From assembly GCA_944376715.1 (NCBI GenBank), contig CALWDO010000002.1:1-64000 (forward strand): a DNA stretch of 64,000 bases. The letters are read 5' to 3'. The notes under the pieces were generated by a model that had not been told where the DNA came from, ran no database searches, and saw nothing but the letters and a program-made list of their open reading frames with translations. Shown here one piece after another: positions 24,543 to 33,293 of the stretch. The position numbers were made by a program, and so were the translations under genes. The DNA comes from an uncultured Lachnoclostridium sp. Lineage in GTDB: Bacteria; Bacillota; Clostridia; Lachnospirales; Lachnospiraceae. Position 1 is the stretch's first letter. Every line of letters starts with the position of its first letter.

Positions 24543-25418
24543 CTATTTTTGTAGTTCCCCACACAGCATCTCCCCCTCCGCATCATACCTCTCCCTGTTC
24601 GCCCTCACCCGTGCCGCGCTCCGGACCGCGTAGCAATACCTGCATCCGTTCGGGCAGGTATCATAAGCACCCACATCCACGCTCTCCGCGCAGCCGCAGG
24701 CCGGGCGCTGGTTCCGGTCCTTCTTCACAGGCAGACTTTTCCCGGTGATCCGTTCGATCAGTTCCCGGTCGATACAGCTCCCATGGCGGATTCCTTCCGT
24801 CTCCAGATCCATCGCCTCCGCACAGCTTACAATCTCCAGTCCATGTTCTCCTGCGATGGCCGCCAACCTTCCCGCCAGATTCCGGATCTCCCCTTCCGGC
24901 GCTTCTCCCACGCCGAACCGCTCCATATCTTTCTGAATCCCGGCATACATATCCAGAAAACTGACTACCACCCGCTCCGTATACCCGGACAGGCTTTCCG
25001 CGATCTGAGAAAACGCTTTTTCATGATATTCCGCCGTATATCTGTCATTGATCAGGATCGGATCATACCGCCAGATCACCCGCTCCTTCCCGATCCGGTC
25101 CGCCAGTTTCCGAAACAGCGGGATCAATGCTTTTTTCTTGTCCGGCAGTCCCGGCTCTATATCTCTTCCATATCCGGTCAGAGTGAATTGAAAATAATAA
25201 TGATAGTCGTGCAGCTCATCCAGCCGGTCTATGATCCCGGAAGGATTCTTCGTCCAGAAAACAATACAGTCCACCGCTTCCGGCGACAGGTCCACACGGC
25301 GGATCTGCTTCGCATTCACAGGATTTTTCACGTACAGTTCTCCTGTCCGGATCCGGTTCAGGAACCAGTCCGCATAATGATTGGGAATATCCGTCCTTCT
25401 GCTGACACTCAGGATCAT
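24543..25418 (-). CDS. DUF1848 family protein (radical-SAM/SplB-like, cysteine-rich C-terminus)
   Basis: 291 residues from the ATG at 25418, which overlaps the flavodoxin stop (ATGA). It begins MILSVSRRTDIPNHYADWF, has VFWTKNPSGIIDRL and WRYDPILIND, and ends with ACGCAESVDVGAYDTCPNGC followed by RYCYA. This is the pattern of DUF1848, distantly related to spore photoproduct lyase-like radical SAM proteins, with the iron-sulfur cysteines at the C-terminus. The reaction is unknown. It ends an operon with a ferredoxin, an NapH-like membrane protein and a flavodoxin that could supply electrons. Confidence 0.83.
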   Translation of the reverse strand: MILSVSRRTDIPNHYADWFLNRIRTGELYVKNPVNAKQIRRVDLSPEAVDCIVFWTKNPSGIIDRLDELHDYHYYFQFTLTGYGRDIEPGLPDKKKALIPLFRKLADRIGKERVIWRYDPILINDRYTAEYHEKAFSQIAESLSGYTERVVVSFLDMYAGIQKDMERFGVGEAPEGEIRNLAGRLAAIAGEHGLEIVSCAEAMDLETEGIRHGSCIDRELIERITGKSLPVKKDRNQRPACGCAESVDVGAYDTCPNGCRYCYAVRSAARVRANRERYDAEGEMLCGELQK

Positions 25419-25966
25419 ACTGCCGCTTCCCTGGCGCATTCTATCACAGGGCGCGCCGTCTCCAGATTGATAAAATCCACAGTCCCTCCATACGTTCTCA
25501 GAATCTCTCTGTCTTCTTCCCCCAGTTCCGACGGATCTTTTTTCTTCATCATGCGGACCAGCATCCCCATCATAGAGCGGTGCACCAGGCTGAGTTTTCC
25601 ATAATCGATCCCGCCGCGCAGATGAAAGATCCGGAACCGTTCCATCATGTCCGGCGTCAGAACCTTGCCCAGACTTTCCCGGATATGCTTCACGTTCTCC
25701 GGGTCGGACGGATCCGCCAGCCCGCAGGTAAATAAGATGACTTTTTTATTTTCAAGGAGTTTACCGCTGCCGGTCAACAGACGGATCCCGCTTACCCCTC
25801 CGGCGTACAGGCCGCCCCCATAGACGATTACATCATAATTCTTCAGGTCATCCTTGCCGGCCTCCGCTCTCTTTTTCAGCGGGCAGCTCAGTTCCTCTGC
25901 GATCCACCGGGCATATCTTTCCGTAGAACCATATTTTGAATCATAAATCACAACAACTTTTTCCAT
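25415..25966 (-). CDS. Flavodoxin-domain protein
   Basis: 183 residues from the ATG at 25966 (MEKVVVIYDSKYGSTERYARWIAEEL across the phosphate loop), preceded by AGGAGGAAATC. The T/S-rich FMN loop SKYGST and YGGGLYAGGVSG are typical of protoporphyrinogen-oxidase-like flavodoxins (HemG type). It would carry electrons with FMN or act as a reductase. It lies between the NapH-like membrane protein and DUF1848 and overlaps the latter by 4 bp. Confidence 0.86.
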   Translation of the reverse strand: MEKVVVIYDSKYGSTERYARWIAEELSCPLKKRAEAGKDDLKNYDVIVYGGGLYAGGVSGIRLLTGSGKLLENKKVILFTCGLADPSDPENVKHIRESLGKVLTPDMMERFRIFHLRGGIDYGKLSLVHRSMMGMLVRMMKKKDPSELGEEDREILRTYGGTVDFINLETARPVIECAREAAV

Positions 25967-26023
25967 GATTTCCTCCTGTACAAGCACAGAAAACGCGGCG
26001 CGGGTTTCTCTCCACATCCTGTA

Positions 26024-26614
26024 CTAAGATCTCTGAGATTTTGTCACCTTCGCGCGTATCCTGCAGATCCCCTGTGTCATCGTCCCCATAGGACAGAACG
26101 CGCACCAGGAACGGGGTTTATAGAATACCATCACGATCAGCCCGATCAAAAGAGAGGTCAACATCAGGCTGTAAAGTCCAAAACTATACTGGGCGATCCA
26201 GTTCGGTACCATTCCCGCTGTATACGTCCATCCCCAGGGCACACGGATCGTCCAGAAAAGCTTGATCGTCTCCCGGAACGACGCCGCTCCGGCTCCCACC
26301 AGATAAGTCTGAAACACCATATTCCCGAACATAATCAGGAAAAAGACCAGGAATCCATATCGGAATCCTCTGGAAGTCAGAAAACGGGGCGTCGCACGTC
26401 CCCGGGAGCATTTTAACTGACCTCCCAGCTTCGCGAAAAGCTGTCCTCTCCCGCAGAAATGGTTGCAGAACCCTTTATTTCCGCCAAATATGGCAAATCC
26501 CAAGGGAATCAGAAAGTCGATCATCCCCAGCCAGGCAAACAGAATGTTGAAAAATCCCAGGGCAAAATAGACGATCGACCAGATCCACAGATAATCATAC
26601 CAATGCTTTTTCAT
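26024..26614 (-). CDS. NapH/CcoG-like polyferredoxin-type membrane protein
   Basis: 196 residues with about four transmembrane segments. Two cysteine motifs face the cytoplasm: GFCNHFCGRGQLF (about 49-61) and SWCAFCPMGTMTQ (about 169-181), as in NapH/RdxA-type electron-transfer membrane proteins, but without their C-terminal 4Fe-4S ferredoxin domain. That domain is supplied by the separate ferredoxin gene just upstream, with a 4-bp overlap. It could pass electrons between quinol and ferredoxin or flavodoxin. Confidence 0.82.
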   Translation of the reverse strand: MKKHWYDYLWIWSIVYFALGFFNILFAWLGMIDFLIPLGFAIFGGNKGFCNHFCGRGQLFAKLGGQLKCSRGRATPRFLTSRGFRYGFLVFFLIMFGNMVFQTYLVGAGAASFRETIKLFWTIRVPWGWTYTAGMVPNWIAQYSFGLYSLMLTSLLIGLIVMVFYKPRSWCAFCPMGTMTQGICRIRAKVTKSQRS

Positions 26615-26817
26615 CTTCGCCCCTCCCTGTCTTTCACGTCAATACACCCTGCGGGGCAGATTTTCGCGCATTTTCCGCATCCCACGCAGATTTCTTTCTG
26701 GATCCGGGCGAAACATCCGTTCATGATCCGGACTGCTCCTTTCGGACATTCCTGCACGCACGCGCCGCATGCCACGCAGCGCGTCCGGTCCACTTCTGCC
26801 AGTCTTTTCGATAACAT
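26611..26817 (-). CDS. 2[4Fe-4S] ferredoxin
   Basis: 68 residues from the ATG at 26817 after GGAGGAGACAGT; upstream in-frame codons lack a ribosome site. It shows two classical clusters, RCVACGACVQECPKGAV and ICVGCGKCAKICPAGCI. It is the first gene of a four-gene redox operon (ferredoxin, membrane protein, flavodoxin, DUF1848). A TATAAT at 26903-26908 on the minus strand could be the -10 of the operon promoter, but the -35 is poor. Confidence 0.92.
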   Translation of the reverse strand: MLSKRLAEVDRTRCVACGACVQECPKGAVRIMNGCFARIQKEICVGCGKCAKICPAGCIDVKDREGRR

Positions 26818-26945
26818 ACTGTCTCCTCCAATATCTGATATTTCGCGGCAGATGGAGTGCGCCTGGTTCCGCCGCGCTCTGTCTGCCGCATTGCTTTTTT
26901 TCATTATATCGGAGAGACATCCCTGTGTATGTAATAAAGTCACAT

Positions 26946-27434
26946 TTATTCCGTTTTCCGGCCTCCAAGTTTTTCCAGCGCTTCTCCTGCCACCCGGTAT
27001 ACGGTCCAGTCTTTCATGGGTTCCGCTCCCATGGCAAGATAAAAATCAATGCTGGGCCGATTCCAGTCCAGACACCACCACTCCAGTCTGCCGCAGCCCC
27101 GCTCCAGAGCGATCCTCGCCAATTCCTGGAGCAGCGCCTTTCCATATCCGCTTCCCCGGTGCTCCGGCTTCACATACAGATCCTCCAGATAGATTCCCGC
27201 ACGCCCCAGAAATGTGGAAAAATTATGGAAAAACAGGGCAAATCCTATCTCCTCTCCGTCCTTTACCGCAAACAGTACCTCCGCTTTTCCCTTTTCAAAC
27301 AGCCATTCTTCTAACAGCTCTTCCGTCGCCACCACTTCATCCAGCATATGTTCATAGGACGCCAGTTCTCTGATAAAATACAGGATCTTACTGACGTCCG
27401 CTTTTTTCGCAAACCGAAATGACAAATTTTCCAT
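26946..27434 (-). CDS. GNAT-family N-acetyltransferase (SSAT-like)
   Basis: 162 residues. It has LYVKPEHRGSGYGKALLQELA as the acetyl-CoA loop, preceded by GIYLEDLYV and followed by RLEWWCLDWNRPSIDFYLAMGAEPM, the pattern of diamine/spermidine-type acetyltransferases. The exact amine substrate cannot be told. The ribosome site GGAGGTAACGGC precedes the ATG. It is a single gene between the ABC exporter operon and the redox operon. Confidence 0.88.
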   Translation of the reverse strand: MENLSFRFAKKADVSKILYFIRELASYEHMLDEVVATEELLEEWLFEKGKAEVLFAVKDGEEIGFALFFHNFSTFLGRAGIYLEDLYVKPEHRGSGYGKALLQELARIALERGCGRLEWWCLDWNRPSIDFYLAMGAEPMKDWTVYRVAGEALEKLGGRKTE

Positions 27435-27492
27435 GCCGTTACCTCCGCAGATAGATTTTCTGTTTCAGTATAACACATGATCCAATTCCCGC

Positions 27493-29274
27493 CTACTCAA
27501 ACTGGCTGTAGTACAGCGCCGCGTAGGCTCCATTTTTCTTCAGCAGTTCTTTGTGGCTGTCCTGCTCGATGATGTTTCCATGTTCCATGAACAGGATCAT
27601 ATCCGCGTCGCGGATCGTGGACAGACGGTGAGCGATCACAAAACTGGTACGTCCGCTCATCAGTTTCTTCATGGCCTTTCCGATCTCCACTTCTGTACGC
27701 GTGTCCACACTGGATGTGGCTTCGTCCAAAATCAGGATCGGGGGATCGCACAGGAAAACCCTTGCGATGGTCAGCAGCTGACGCTGTCCTGCTGACAGAT
27801 TGGCCGCCTCGTTATCCAGCATCGTATCATATCCCTGCGGCATGGTCCGGATAAAATAATCCGCCTTGGCAGCCTTGGCGGCACTGATGATTTCTTCCCG
27901 GGAAGCATCCGGTTTCCCGTAAGCGATATTTTCTGCCACCGAACCTCCAAACAGCCAGGTATCCTGCAGTACCATACCGAAATTTTTCCTCAGATCCCCT
28001 CTTTTCATATCCGCGGTGCTGATACCGTCCAGAGTAATCCTTCCGCCGTTTACTTCATAAAACCGCATAAGCAGATTGACCAGGGTCGTCTTTCCTGCTC
28101 CGGTGCTTCCCACTACCGCGATCTTCTGTCCTGGTTTTGCCGTAAAGCTGATACTCTTCATCAACAGTTCTGACGGATCATAGCCAAAGCTGACCCGGTC
28201 AAACCGGACCTCTCCTTTGGCCTTTTCCAGGTCCACTGAATCAGCCGGATCGGGGATTTCTTCTTCCTCATCCAGCAGCTCAAAAGTACGTTTGGCAGAA
28301 GCAAATGCCGACTGGAGGGAATTTATCATATAAGACGCTTCTGTCAGGGGTTCCGCCGCCTGATTAATATACTGGAAAAATGCCTGAACCACTCCTACTG
28401 TCATGATTCCATTCAACATTGCCCAACCGGAAATAACCGCAATCACCACATAGGACATCCGGGTCAGCAACCGGATCAGCGGATTTACGCAGTTGATCAG
28501 AAAATTTACTTTCTGATTTGCCATACAGGCCGCTTCCGCCGCCCGATCAACCTGTTCCACACTTTCTTTTTCATGATTATACGCCCGGATTACATTTCTT
28601 CCATTATAATACTCCTCTGCGACTCCGGTCAGGCTCCCGACCGTGTCCTGCTGCTCTTCCGCATATCTCAGACTTTTTTCTGAAACCACCTTTGTGATTG
28701 CGCTGCCGGCAAACATAAAAATCAGGAAAATACAAGTCAGCGGAACACTGTAATAAAACATTACAATCAGAGAACCTATAATTGTTCCCATAGCTACAAT
28801 CAATTTCAAAAGCCCCGTCTGCATCACTTCCGCGATCTTGTCCAAATCACTGGTAACATGGCTCAGGATCTCGCCGGACTTATTCCGGTCGAAAAACCGG
28901 AGCGGCAGACGGTTCAATTTCACGGCGATCTGCCGTCTCAAATCTAATGTAAGACATTCCGCCACATTCGCCATCAGATATGATTGAAGATAATAAAATA
29001 TCCAGGTAAGAAAATATTGAAAAGACAGCTGAAAAAGTTCGCGTCCCATATGGTTCCAGGTAATGACAAAAGCCGTGCCGCTTTTCCAGGACGCCTGTAT
29101 GCTCTCCCATAGTCTGTCAATCACAAACGCGCTGTACATAGGGTTCCAGATACTTAACGCCACATAGATTACGATGGAAACAGCCACTACCGCCAGGCGG
29201 ATACGCTGTCCCCGCAGATAACTGAACAGACGCGCGGCTGTATTCTGTCTTTCCACAGTTCTTGCCAATCTCAT
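27493..29274 (-). CDS. ABC exporter half-transporter, second subunit of a heterodimer
   Basis: 593 residues: an N-terminal six-helix exporter domain (about 25-320) and an ATP-binding domain with GSTGAGKTTLVNLL (Walker A), NLSAGQRQLLTIAR (signature) and ILILDEATSSVDTRTE (Walker B). It starts with ATGA overlap on the preceding half-transporter, so the pair works as a heterodimer. The substrate is unknown; MarR-controlled pairs like this often export drugs. It is followed by no clear terminator. Confidence 0.93.
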   Translation of the reverse strand: MRLARTVERQNTAARLFSYLRGQRIRLAVVAVSIVIYVALSIWNPMYSAFVIDRLWESIQASWKSGTAFVITWNHMGRELFQLSFQYFLTWIFYYLQSYLMANVAECLTLDLRRQIAVKLNRLPLRFFDRNKSGEILSHVTSDLDKIAEVMQTGLLKLIVAMGTIIGSLIVMFYYSVPLTCIFLIFMFAGSAITKVVSEKSLRYAEEQQDTVGSLTGVAEEYYNGRNVIRAYNHEKESVEQVDRAAEAACMANQKVNFLINCVNPLIRLLTRMSYVVIAVISGWAMLNGIMTVGVVQAFFQYINQAAEPLTEASYMINSLQSAFASAKRTFELLDEEEEIPDPADSVDLEKAKGEVRFDRVSFGYDPSELLMKSISFTAKPGQKIAVVGSTGAGKTTLVNLLMRFYEVNGGRITLDGISTADMKRGDLRKNFGMVLQDTWLFGGSVAENIAYGKPDASREEIISAAKAAKADYFIRTMPQGYDTMLDNEAANLSAGQRQLLTIARVFLCDPPILILDEATSSVDTRTEVEIGKAMKKLMSGRTSFVIAHRLSTIRDADMILFMEHGNIIEQDSHKELLKKNGAYAALYYSQFE

Positions 29275-31007
29275 GCTTCCTGCGCCTCCTTTGTCTGTGA
29301 CTCATAAATTTCCCGATATATCGGGCAATTCTGCATCAGTTCCTTATGGGTTCCCAATCCGGCCATCTCTCCGTCATGCAGCACTACAATCTGGTCCGCA
29401 TGGCGGACGGTACTGACTCGTTGGGCAATGATCAATACTGCGGAATCTTTTGTCTCCTCCGCCAACGCTTTGCGAAGAGCCGCGTCCGTCTTAAAATCCA
29501 GGGCAGAGAAACTGTCGTCAAAGATATACAGTTCCGGCTTTTTTACCAGAGCCCTTGCAATAGAAAGGCATTGTTTCTGCCCTCCGGAAAAATTAGTGCC
29601 GCCCTGAGCGACAAAAGAATCCAGACCTTCCGGCAGGGAACGGATAAAATCTCCAGCCTGCGCCACGTCTGCCGCATGCATCAGCTCTTCATCAGAAGCG
29701 TCTTTTCTTCCATACCGGAGATTGGAAGCGATCGTCCCGGAAAACAACCATGCTTTCTGCTGTACATACGCCAGATGATCCCGCAGACATTTCTGTTTTA
29801 TCTTCCGGACATCCGTCCCGTCTAAGAGAACAGCTCCCTCCGTTACATCATGAAACCGCAGGATCAGGGACGCCACTGTAGATTTTCCGCTTCCGGTTCC
29901 TCCGATCACCGCAGTCGTTTCTCCTCTCCTGCACACAAAATTTAGATGGTGCAGTGTATTTTCTTCCGCATCTGCAAACCGGAAAGAAACATCCCGAAAT
30001 TCCAGCACCGCGTCCTGCTTTTCTTTTGGCTCCTGCAAACGCGCTTCCTTCGGGTCCCGTATCTCCGGCATATAGTCCAGTACTTCCCGGATGCGGCTGC
30101 AGCACTCCAACGCCCTGGGCAGCGTCAGAATCACCATCTGCGCCATCATTAAAAAGAACATTACCAGCAGCGCATACTCGATCATCGCCGTAATATCTCC
30201 GATCTGAAAATCTCCCGCCGCAATCTTGCCTCCGGAAAGCCAGTACACAATAACCACGAAGAGATTGATAAAGAAGAAAGAAAGACCATCCAGATTCGCG
30301 AACCGGCGGTTGGCACGGATCGAAGTCTCCGCATAATCTTCAAATGCCTTATCCATCCTTTTTTGTTCTCTGGACTCATTATGGAAAGCGCGCACTACGC
30401 GGACTCCCGTCAGATTCTCCAAAAACACTTCCGACATCCGGTCCAGCAATATCTGCAATCTTTTAAACAACGGCGACGCGCTCCGCATAATTCCAAGAGC
30501 CAGAATTGTCACGCAGCCCACGACCGCCAGCAGGATACACCCCATCTGGACATCCAGAGCGAAACACAAAATCAACGCCGCGATGCAAAGCGCGGGAACC
30601 GGAAGGATCAGTTGAATCATATTGCTCAAAGCCATCTGAATCGTATTGATATCCGAAATCGTCCTGGTTGTTATGGAAGCCGTTCCAAACTTCCGGAAAT
30701 CATAGACCGATAATTTCAAAGATTTTTCATAGACGGCCATACGCAGATCCTTGCTGATCCTTGCCGTCAATACCGCGCAGGCATACCCTCCCAGAATGGA
30801 GCACAATCCTGACAAAAGAGAGATCGCTCCCATTTGAACTCCCGTATGCCGCAGCGCTTCAAAAGAGCTTCCTGACGTACCCATATTCAGCATCCGGGCT
30901 GCCAGTGTTGGAATAAACAACGCGCCGATTACGTCCAGGATCAGAAGCAGCGCCGTCGCAGCAAAAAGTTTCCAATGAGGTTTTATAAACCGTAAAATAA
31001 GCGTCAT
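29271..31007 (-). CDS. ABC exporter half-transporter, first subunit of a heterodimer
   Basis: 578 residues from the ATG at 31007 (MTLILRFIKPHWKLF), which follows AAAGGAAAATAGT; 37 upstream in-frame codons overlap the leader. It has six membrane helices, GGTGSGKSTVASLI (Walker A), NFSGGQKQCLSIARAL (signature) and LYIFDDSFSALDFKTD (Walker B with Asp-Asp in place of the usual Asp-Glu). The missing catalytic glutamate marks the degenerate site of a heterodimeric exporter; the partner at 27493 keeps the normal DEA. The MarR gene lies upstream in the same direction. Confidence 0.93.
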   Translation of the reverse strand: MTLILRFIKPHWKLFAATALLLILDVIGALFIPTLAARMLNMGTSGSSFEALRHTGVQMGAISLLSGLCSILGGYACAVLTARISKDLRMAVYEKSLKLSVYDFRKFGTASITTRTISDINTIQMALSNMIQLILPVPALCIAALILCFALDVQMGCILLAVVGCVTILALGIMRSASPLFKRLQILLDRMSEVFLENLTGVRVVRAFHNESREQKRMDKAFEDYAETSIRANRRFANLDGLSFFFINLFVVIVYWLSGGKIAAGDFQIGDITAMIEYALLVMFFLMMAQMVILTLPRALECCSRIREVLDYMPEIRDPKEARLQEPKEKQDAVLEFRDVSFRFADAEENTLHHLNFVCRRGETTAVIGGTGSGKSTVASLILRFHDVTEGAVLLDGTDVRKIKQKCLRDHLAYVQQKAWLFSGTIASNLRYGRKDASDEELMHAADVAQAGDFIRSLPEGLDSFVAQGGTNFSGGQKQCLSIARALVKKPELYIFDDSFSALDFKTDAALRKALAEETKDSAVLIIAQRVSTVRHADQIVVLHDGEMAGLGTHKELMQNCPIYREIYESQTKEAQEA

Positions 31008-31145
31008 ACTATTTTCCTTTCTTAAATCATCCTGATTGAAAAAGCGCCCGTTTATCTTAGATACTAAAATAAACGAGCGCACTCGACATCTTCTCCGATA
31101 TTGCGGCTGCGGCCGCATACCCTCCGATGATTGTCAGATTCTATT

Positions 31146-31601
31146 TTATTTTTTCAGATCGCCTATCGTTTCCCGCAGAGCATCCGTGAACTTCCTTGTC
31201 AGCCTGGCCAGCTGTTCCCTCTCTTCTTCCGAAAGCTTTCCCCACGCCTGTTCCTCTTTCTGATGCATATAGGCTACCTGCTCTTCCACGATACGACGCC
31301 CCTCAGAAGTCAGAGACGCCTTTTTACTTCTCTGGTTATCTTCATAAGGTTCCAGGGTGATCAATTCTTTTTTTACCAGCTGCTTAAACGCAGAATTAAT
31401 CGTCTGACGGCTTACATATAATATCCCGCTGATCCTGCTCTGTGTAACAACACCTTTATAAATCAAAAGCAAAGACCAGTATTCCGGATCTGAAAGGCCG
31501 CAGGATTTGGGAAAATATGAATAAAGATCATCTAGCTCCATAGAAGTCTCACGATATGCGATCAAAGTTTTTTTACCATTTTTCTCTTCCGTCGCATCCA
31601 C
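31146..31601 (-). CDS. MarR-family transcriptional regulator
   Basis: 151 residues with a winged helix (SRISGILYVSRQTINSAFKQLVKKELITLEPYE is the recognition region, cut across residues 55-90) and charged helices at the C-terminus that would dimerise. It is 138 bp upstream of the ABC exporter pair and transcribed the same way, so it probably represses them and itself. GGAGGTGG lies only two bases before the ATG, so the real start could be slightly downstream. Confidence 0.9.
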   Translation of the reverse strand: MDATEEKNGKKTLIAYRETSMELDDLYSYFPKSCGLSDPEYWSLLLIYKGVVTQSRISGILYVSRQTINSAFKQLVKKELITLEPYEDNQRSKKASLTSEGRRIVEEQVAYMHQKEEQAWGKLSEEEREQLARLTRKFTDALRETIGDLKK

Positions 31602-31621
31602 CTCCGTTTAAATATCAAAAA

Positions 31622-31678
31622 TCGGACATTATGATTTCGGACAATTATCACTATACAGGATTACTTGAGGAGAGTCAA
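31622..31678 (-). promoter_or_regulatory. Promoter and repeated operator half-sites of the MarR-ABC operon
   Basis: On the minus strand TTGACT (31673-31678), a 17-bp spacer and TATAGT (31650-31655). Directly downstream, on the plus strand, TCGGACA occurs twice in the same orientation (31622-31628 and 31637-31643), 15 bp apart. This is a likely MarR or other regulator binding region over the transcription start. Confidence 0.55.
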
Positions 31679-31731
31679 GTCTCTTTAAGATTTTTACCGG
31701 CTGTTCAGGGATATATCCTTTCAACAAAAAG

Positions 31732-31766
31732 AAGCGGGACAAACCCCAAATGGTCTTATCCCACTT
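31732..31766 (-). terminator. Rho-independent terminator after the DUF6472 gene
   Basis: On the minus strand AAGTGGGATAA pairs with TTGTCCCGCTT using two G-U pairs, followed by CTTTTTGTT. On the opposite strand the two G-U pairs become mismatches, so it works for minus-strand transcripts. Confidence 0.65.
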
Positions 31767-31831
31767 CAACAATCCTCCGATCTCGTTTCCTTTGCCCTGC
31801 ACTTGTAAACATTATACTTATTTCCCGTATA

Positions 31832-32020
31832 TTACATCTGCTTTCTAACCACGGCATACTCGTCCCCGTTCCGGTAATACGGGCACTGATAATACCTGTC
31901 CGTCATGATTCTCACATAGTCGTCCTCGTCCATGTTCATATCGCACAGATACGCCCCGTATTCATCGTCATAGACGTAGAATGCGCAGGTCTCGCAGCTT
32001 GTCGATCTTTTATTTGCCAT
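31832..32020 (-). CDS. DUF6472-like small cysteine-rich protein
   Basis: 62 residues. Three of its four cysteines in the pattern CETCAFYVYDDEYGAYLC, plus QCPYYRNGDEY near the end, suggest a small metal-binding protein. Such proteins with TSCETC...CPYY are common in Lachnospiraceae; I recall the family as DUF6472, function unknown. It has its own promoter and terminator. Confidence 0.75.
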   Translation of the reverse strand: MANKRSTSCETCAFYVYDDEYGAYLCDMNMDEDDYVRIMTDRYYQCPYYRNGDEYAVVRKQM

Positions 32021-32118
32021 GTTCGCTCTCCTCTACACCACTGTCTTCTTTTCGCCGGAGTATCTCCAGATACACCCGCAGCATCTTCCGCGTTCCTCCA
32101 ACCCTAGTCCATAAGCGT

Positions 32119-32147
32119 AGTATAGACCGGCGGACGGGGGATTGCAA
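32119..32147 (-). promoter_or_regulatory. Promoter of the DUF6472-like gene
   Basis: On the minus strand TTGCAA (32142-32147), a 17-bp spacer and TATACT (32119-32124). The leader is about 90 nt long. Confidence 0.55.
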
Positions 32148-32156
32148 GGCGAATGG

Positions 32157-33293
32157 TTAAATTATTTCACCGACGATGCCCGCCGCCAGCAGAAGCGCCG
32201 CCGGAACCAAATATTTCCTCGGATGCCTCCACAAATCATTTTCCGTCTTCCACCCTCTGATCGGGAAAAAGCATTCCATAAAAACAGTTCCCACCGCCCC
32301 CAGAGCGGAAAAGAATATCGCCATAATGTAATCCGCAGGCACGAGCCGGTTTCCGCAGATCTCCAGACTCCCCAGAAAGATCAGATCCAACGCGCCATTG
32401 CAGAGAAATACAAACACGCCGTACGGCGCGAAAAATCCCCTGATCTGCCCCGGCAGTGAACGGACGGCCTGTTCCAGGGAAGGATCGCAGGATAGCAGAA
32501 TCCCCAAAGGCGTATTCAGGGAGAGGATCGCGAAACCGACAGGCAGCACGAATTGCCTGTCCATCTCCCGGAAAAACTGCGGCAGAATGACGGCCACCGC
32601 CGCCAGCATCCCCGTATTGGCCAGATAGTTCTTATGGGCAGTCAGGTAGCGGACGAAATAACGGAATACCGCATATTTCCCCGATCCCTTTCTTAGAGCC
32701 TTTCCCTTTTCCGCATACGGGCGCAGTTCATAAGCGTCCGCTCCTGCCAGCAGTAAGAAAACCATCATCAAATTCCCTGCCAGCAACCAACATAAATAAT
32801 CCGCTTCCAGAAAAAGAACCACCATCGTCAGGAGACCTTCCCAGCACATCATCAGGGCCTTATGTCTTCTGTAAAGCCAGACTGCCGCCGCCATGCCGAT
32901 TCCGTTTCCCGCGCAGAGGCAAGACAGCGCCCATTCCGCGGGCCTCTGCGCCGTTACTGCCGCAAGCACCGCGGCCAGAGGCATGACTGCGGCAAAAAAC
33001 GTATAGATCCCGCAGGCTCCCACGCAGGCAAACACCAGCTTTTGCCGGTGAAAAGGCATCATCAGCAGGCCGTCCAGATGCCCGGCGTTTCCTGTGGAAG
33101 AAACCGTCCTCCACATGACGCACGCAGCGCAGAATATGCTCATGATATATAAAATCTCCGATGCTATCTGTATTCGATACCCGGTGGAACGAAGTGCCCA
33201 GAACAGCAGCGCGCACACTGCCGTCTCCCGAAATACCCGTCTGTACCGGATTCCAAGCAGCCGCCTGGCAAAACTCTCAAACATTATTCTCAT
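32157..33293 (-). CDS. ABC transporter membrane protein, unknown substrate
   Basis: 378 residues with 9-10 hydrophobic segments and no signal peptide. No family motif was recognised, but it starts within the last codons of an ABC ATPase gene (17-bp overlap), which marks it as the membrane partner. The genes around it (51-residue membrane protein, ATPase, GHKL kinase and LytTR regulator) are the layout of peptide- or bacteriocin-related export or resistance modules. M4 is an alternative start. Confidence 0.7.
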   Translation of the reverse strand: MRIMFESFARRLLGIRYRRVFRETAVCALLFWALRSTGYRIQIASEILYIMSIFCAACVMWRTVSSTGNAGHLDGLLMMPFHRQKLVFACVGACGIYTFFAAVMPLAAVLAAVTAQRPAEWALSCLCAGNGIGMAAAVWLYRRHKALMMCWEGLLTMVVLFLEADYLCWLLAGNLMMVFLLLAGADAYELRPYAEKGKALRKGSGKYAVFRYFVRYLTAHKNYLANTGMLAAVAVILPQFFREMDRQFVLPVGFAILSLNTPLGILLSCDPSLEQAVRSLPGQIRGFFAPYGVFVFLCNGALDLIFLGSLEICGNRLVPADYIMAIFFSALGAVGTVFMECFFPIRGWKTENDLWRHPRKYLVPAALLLAAGIVGEII

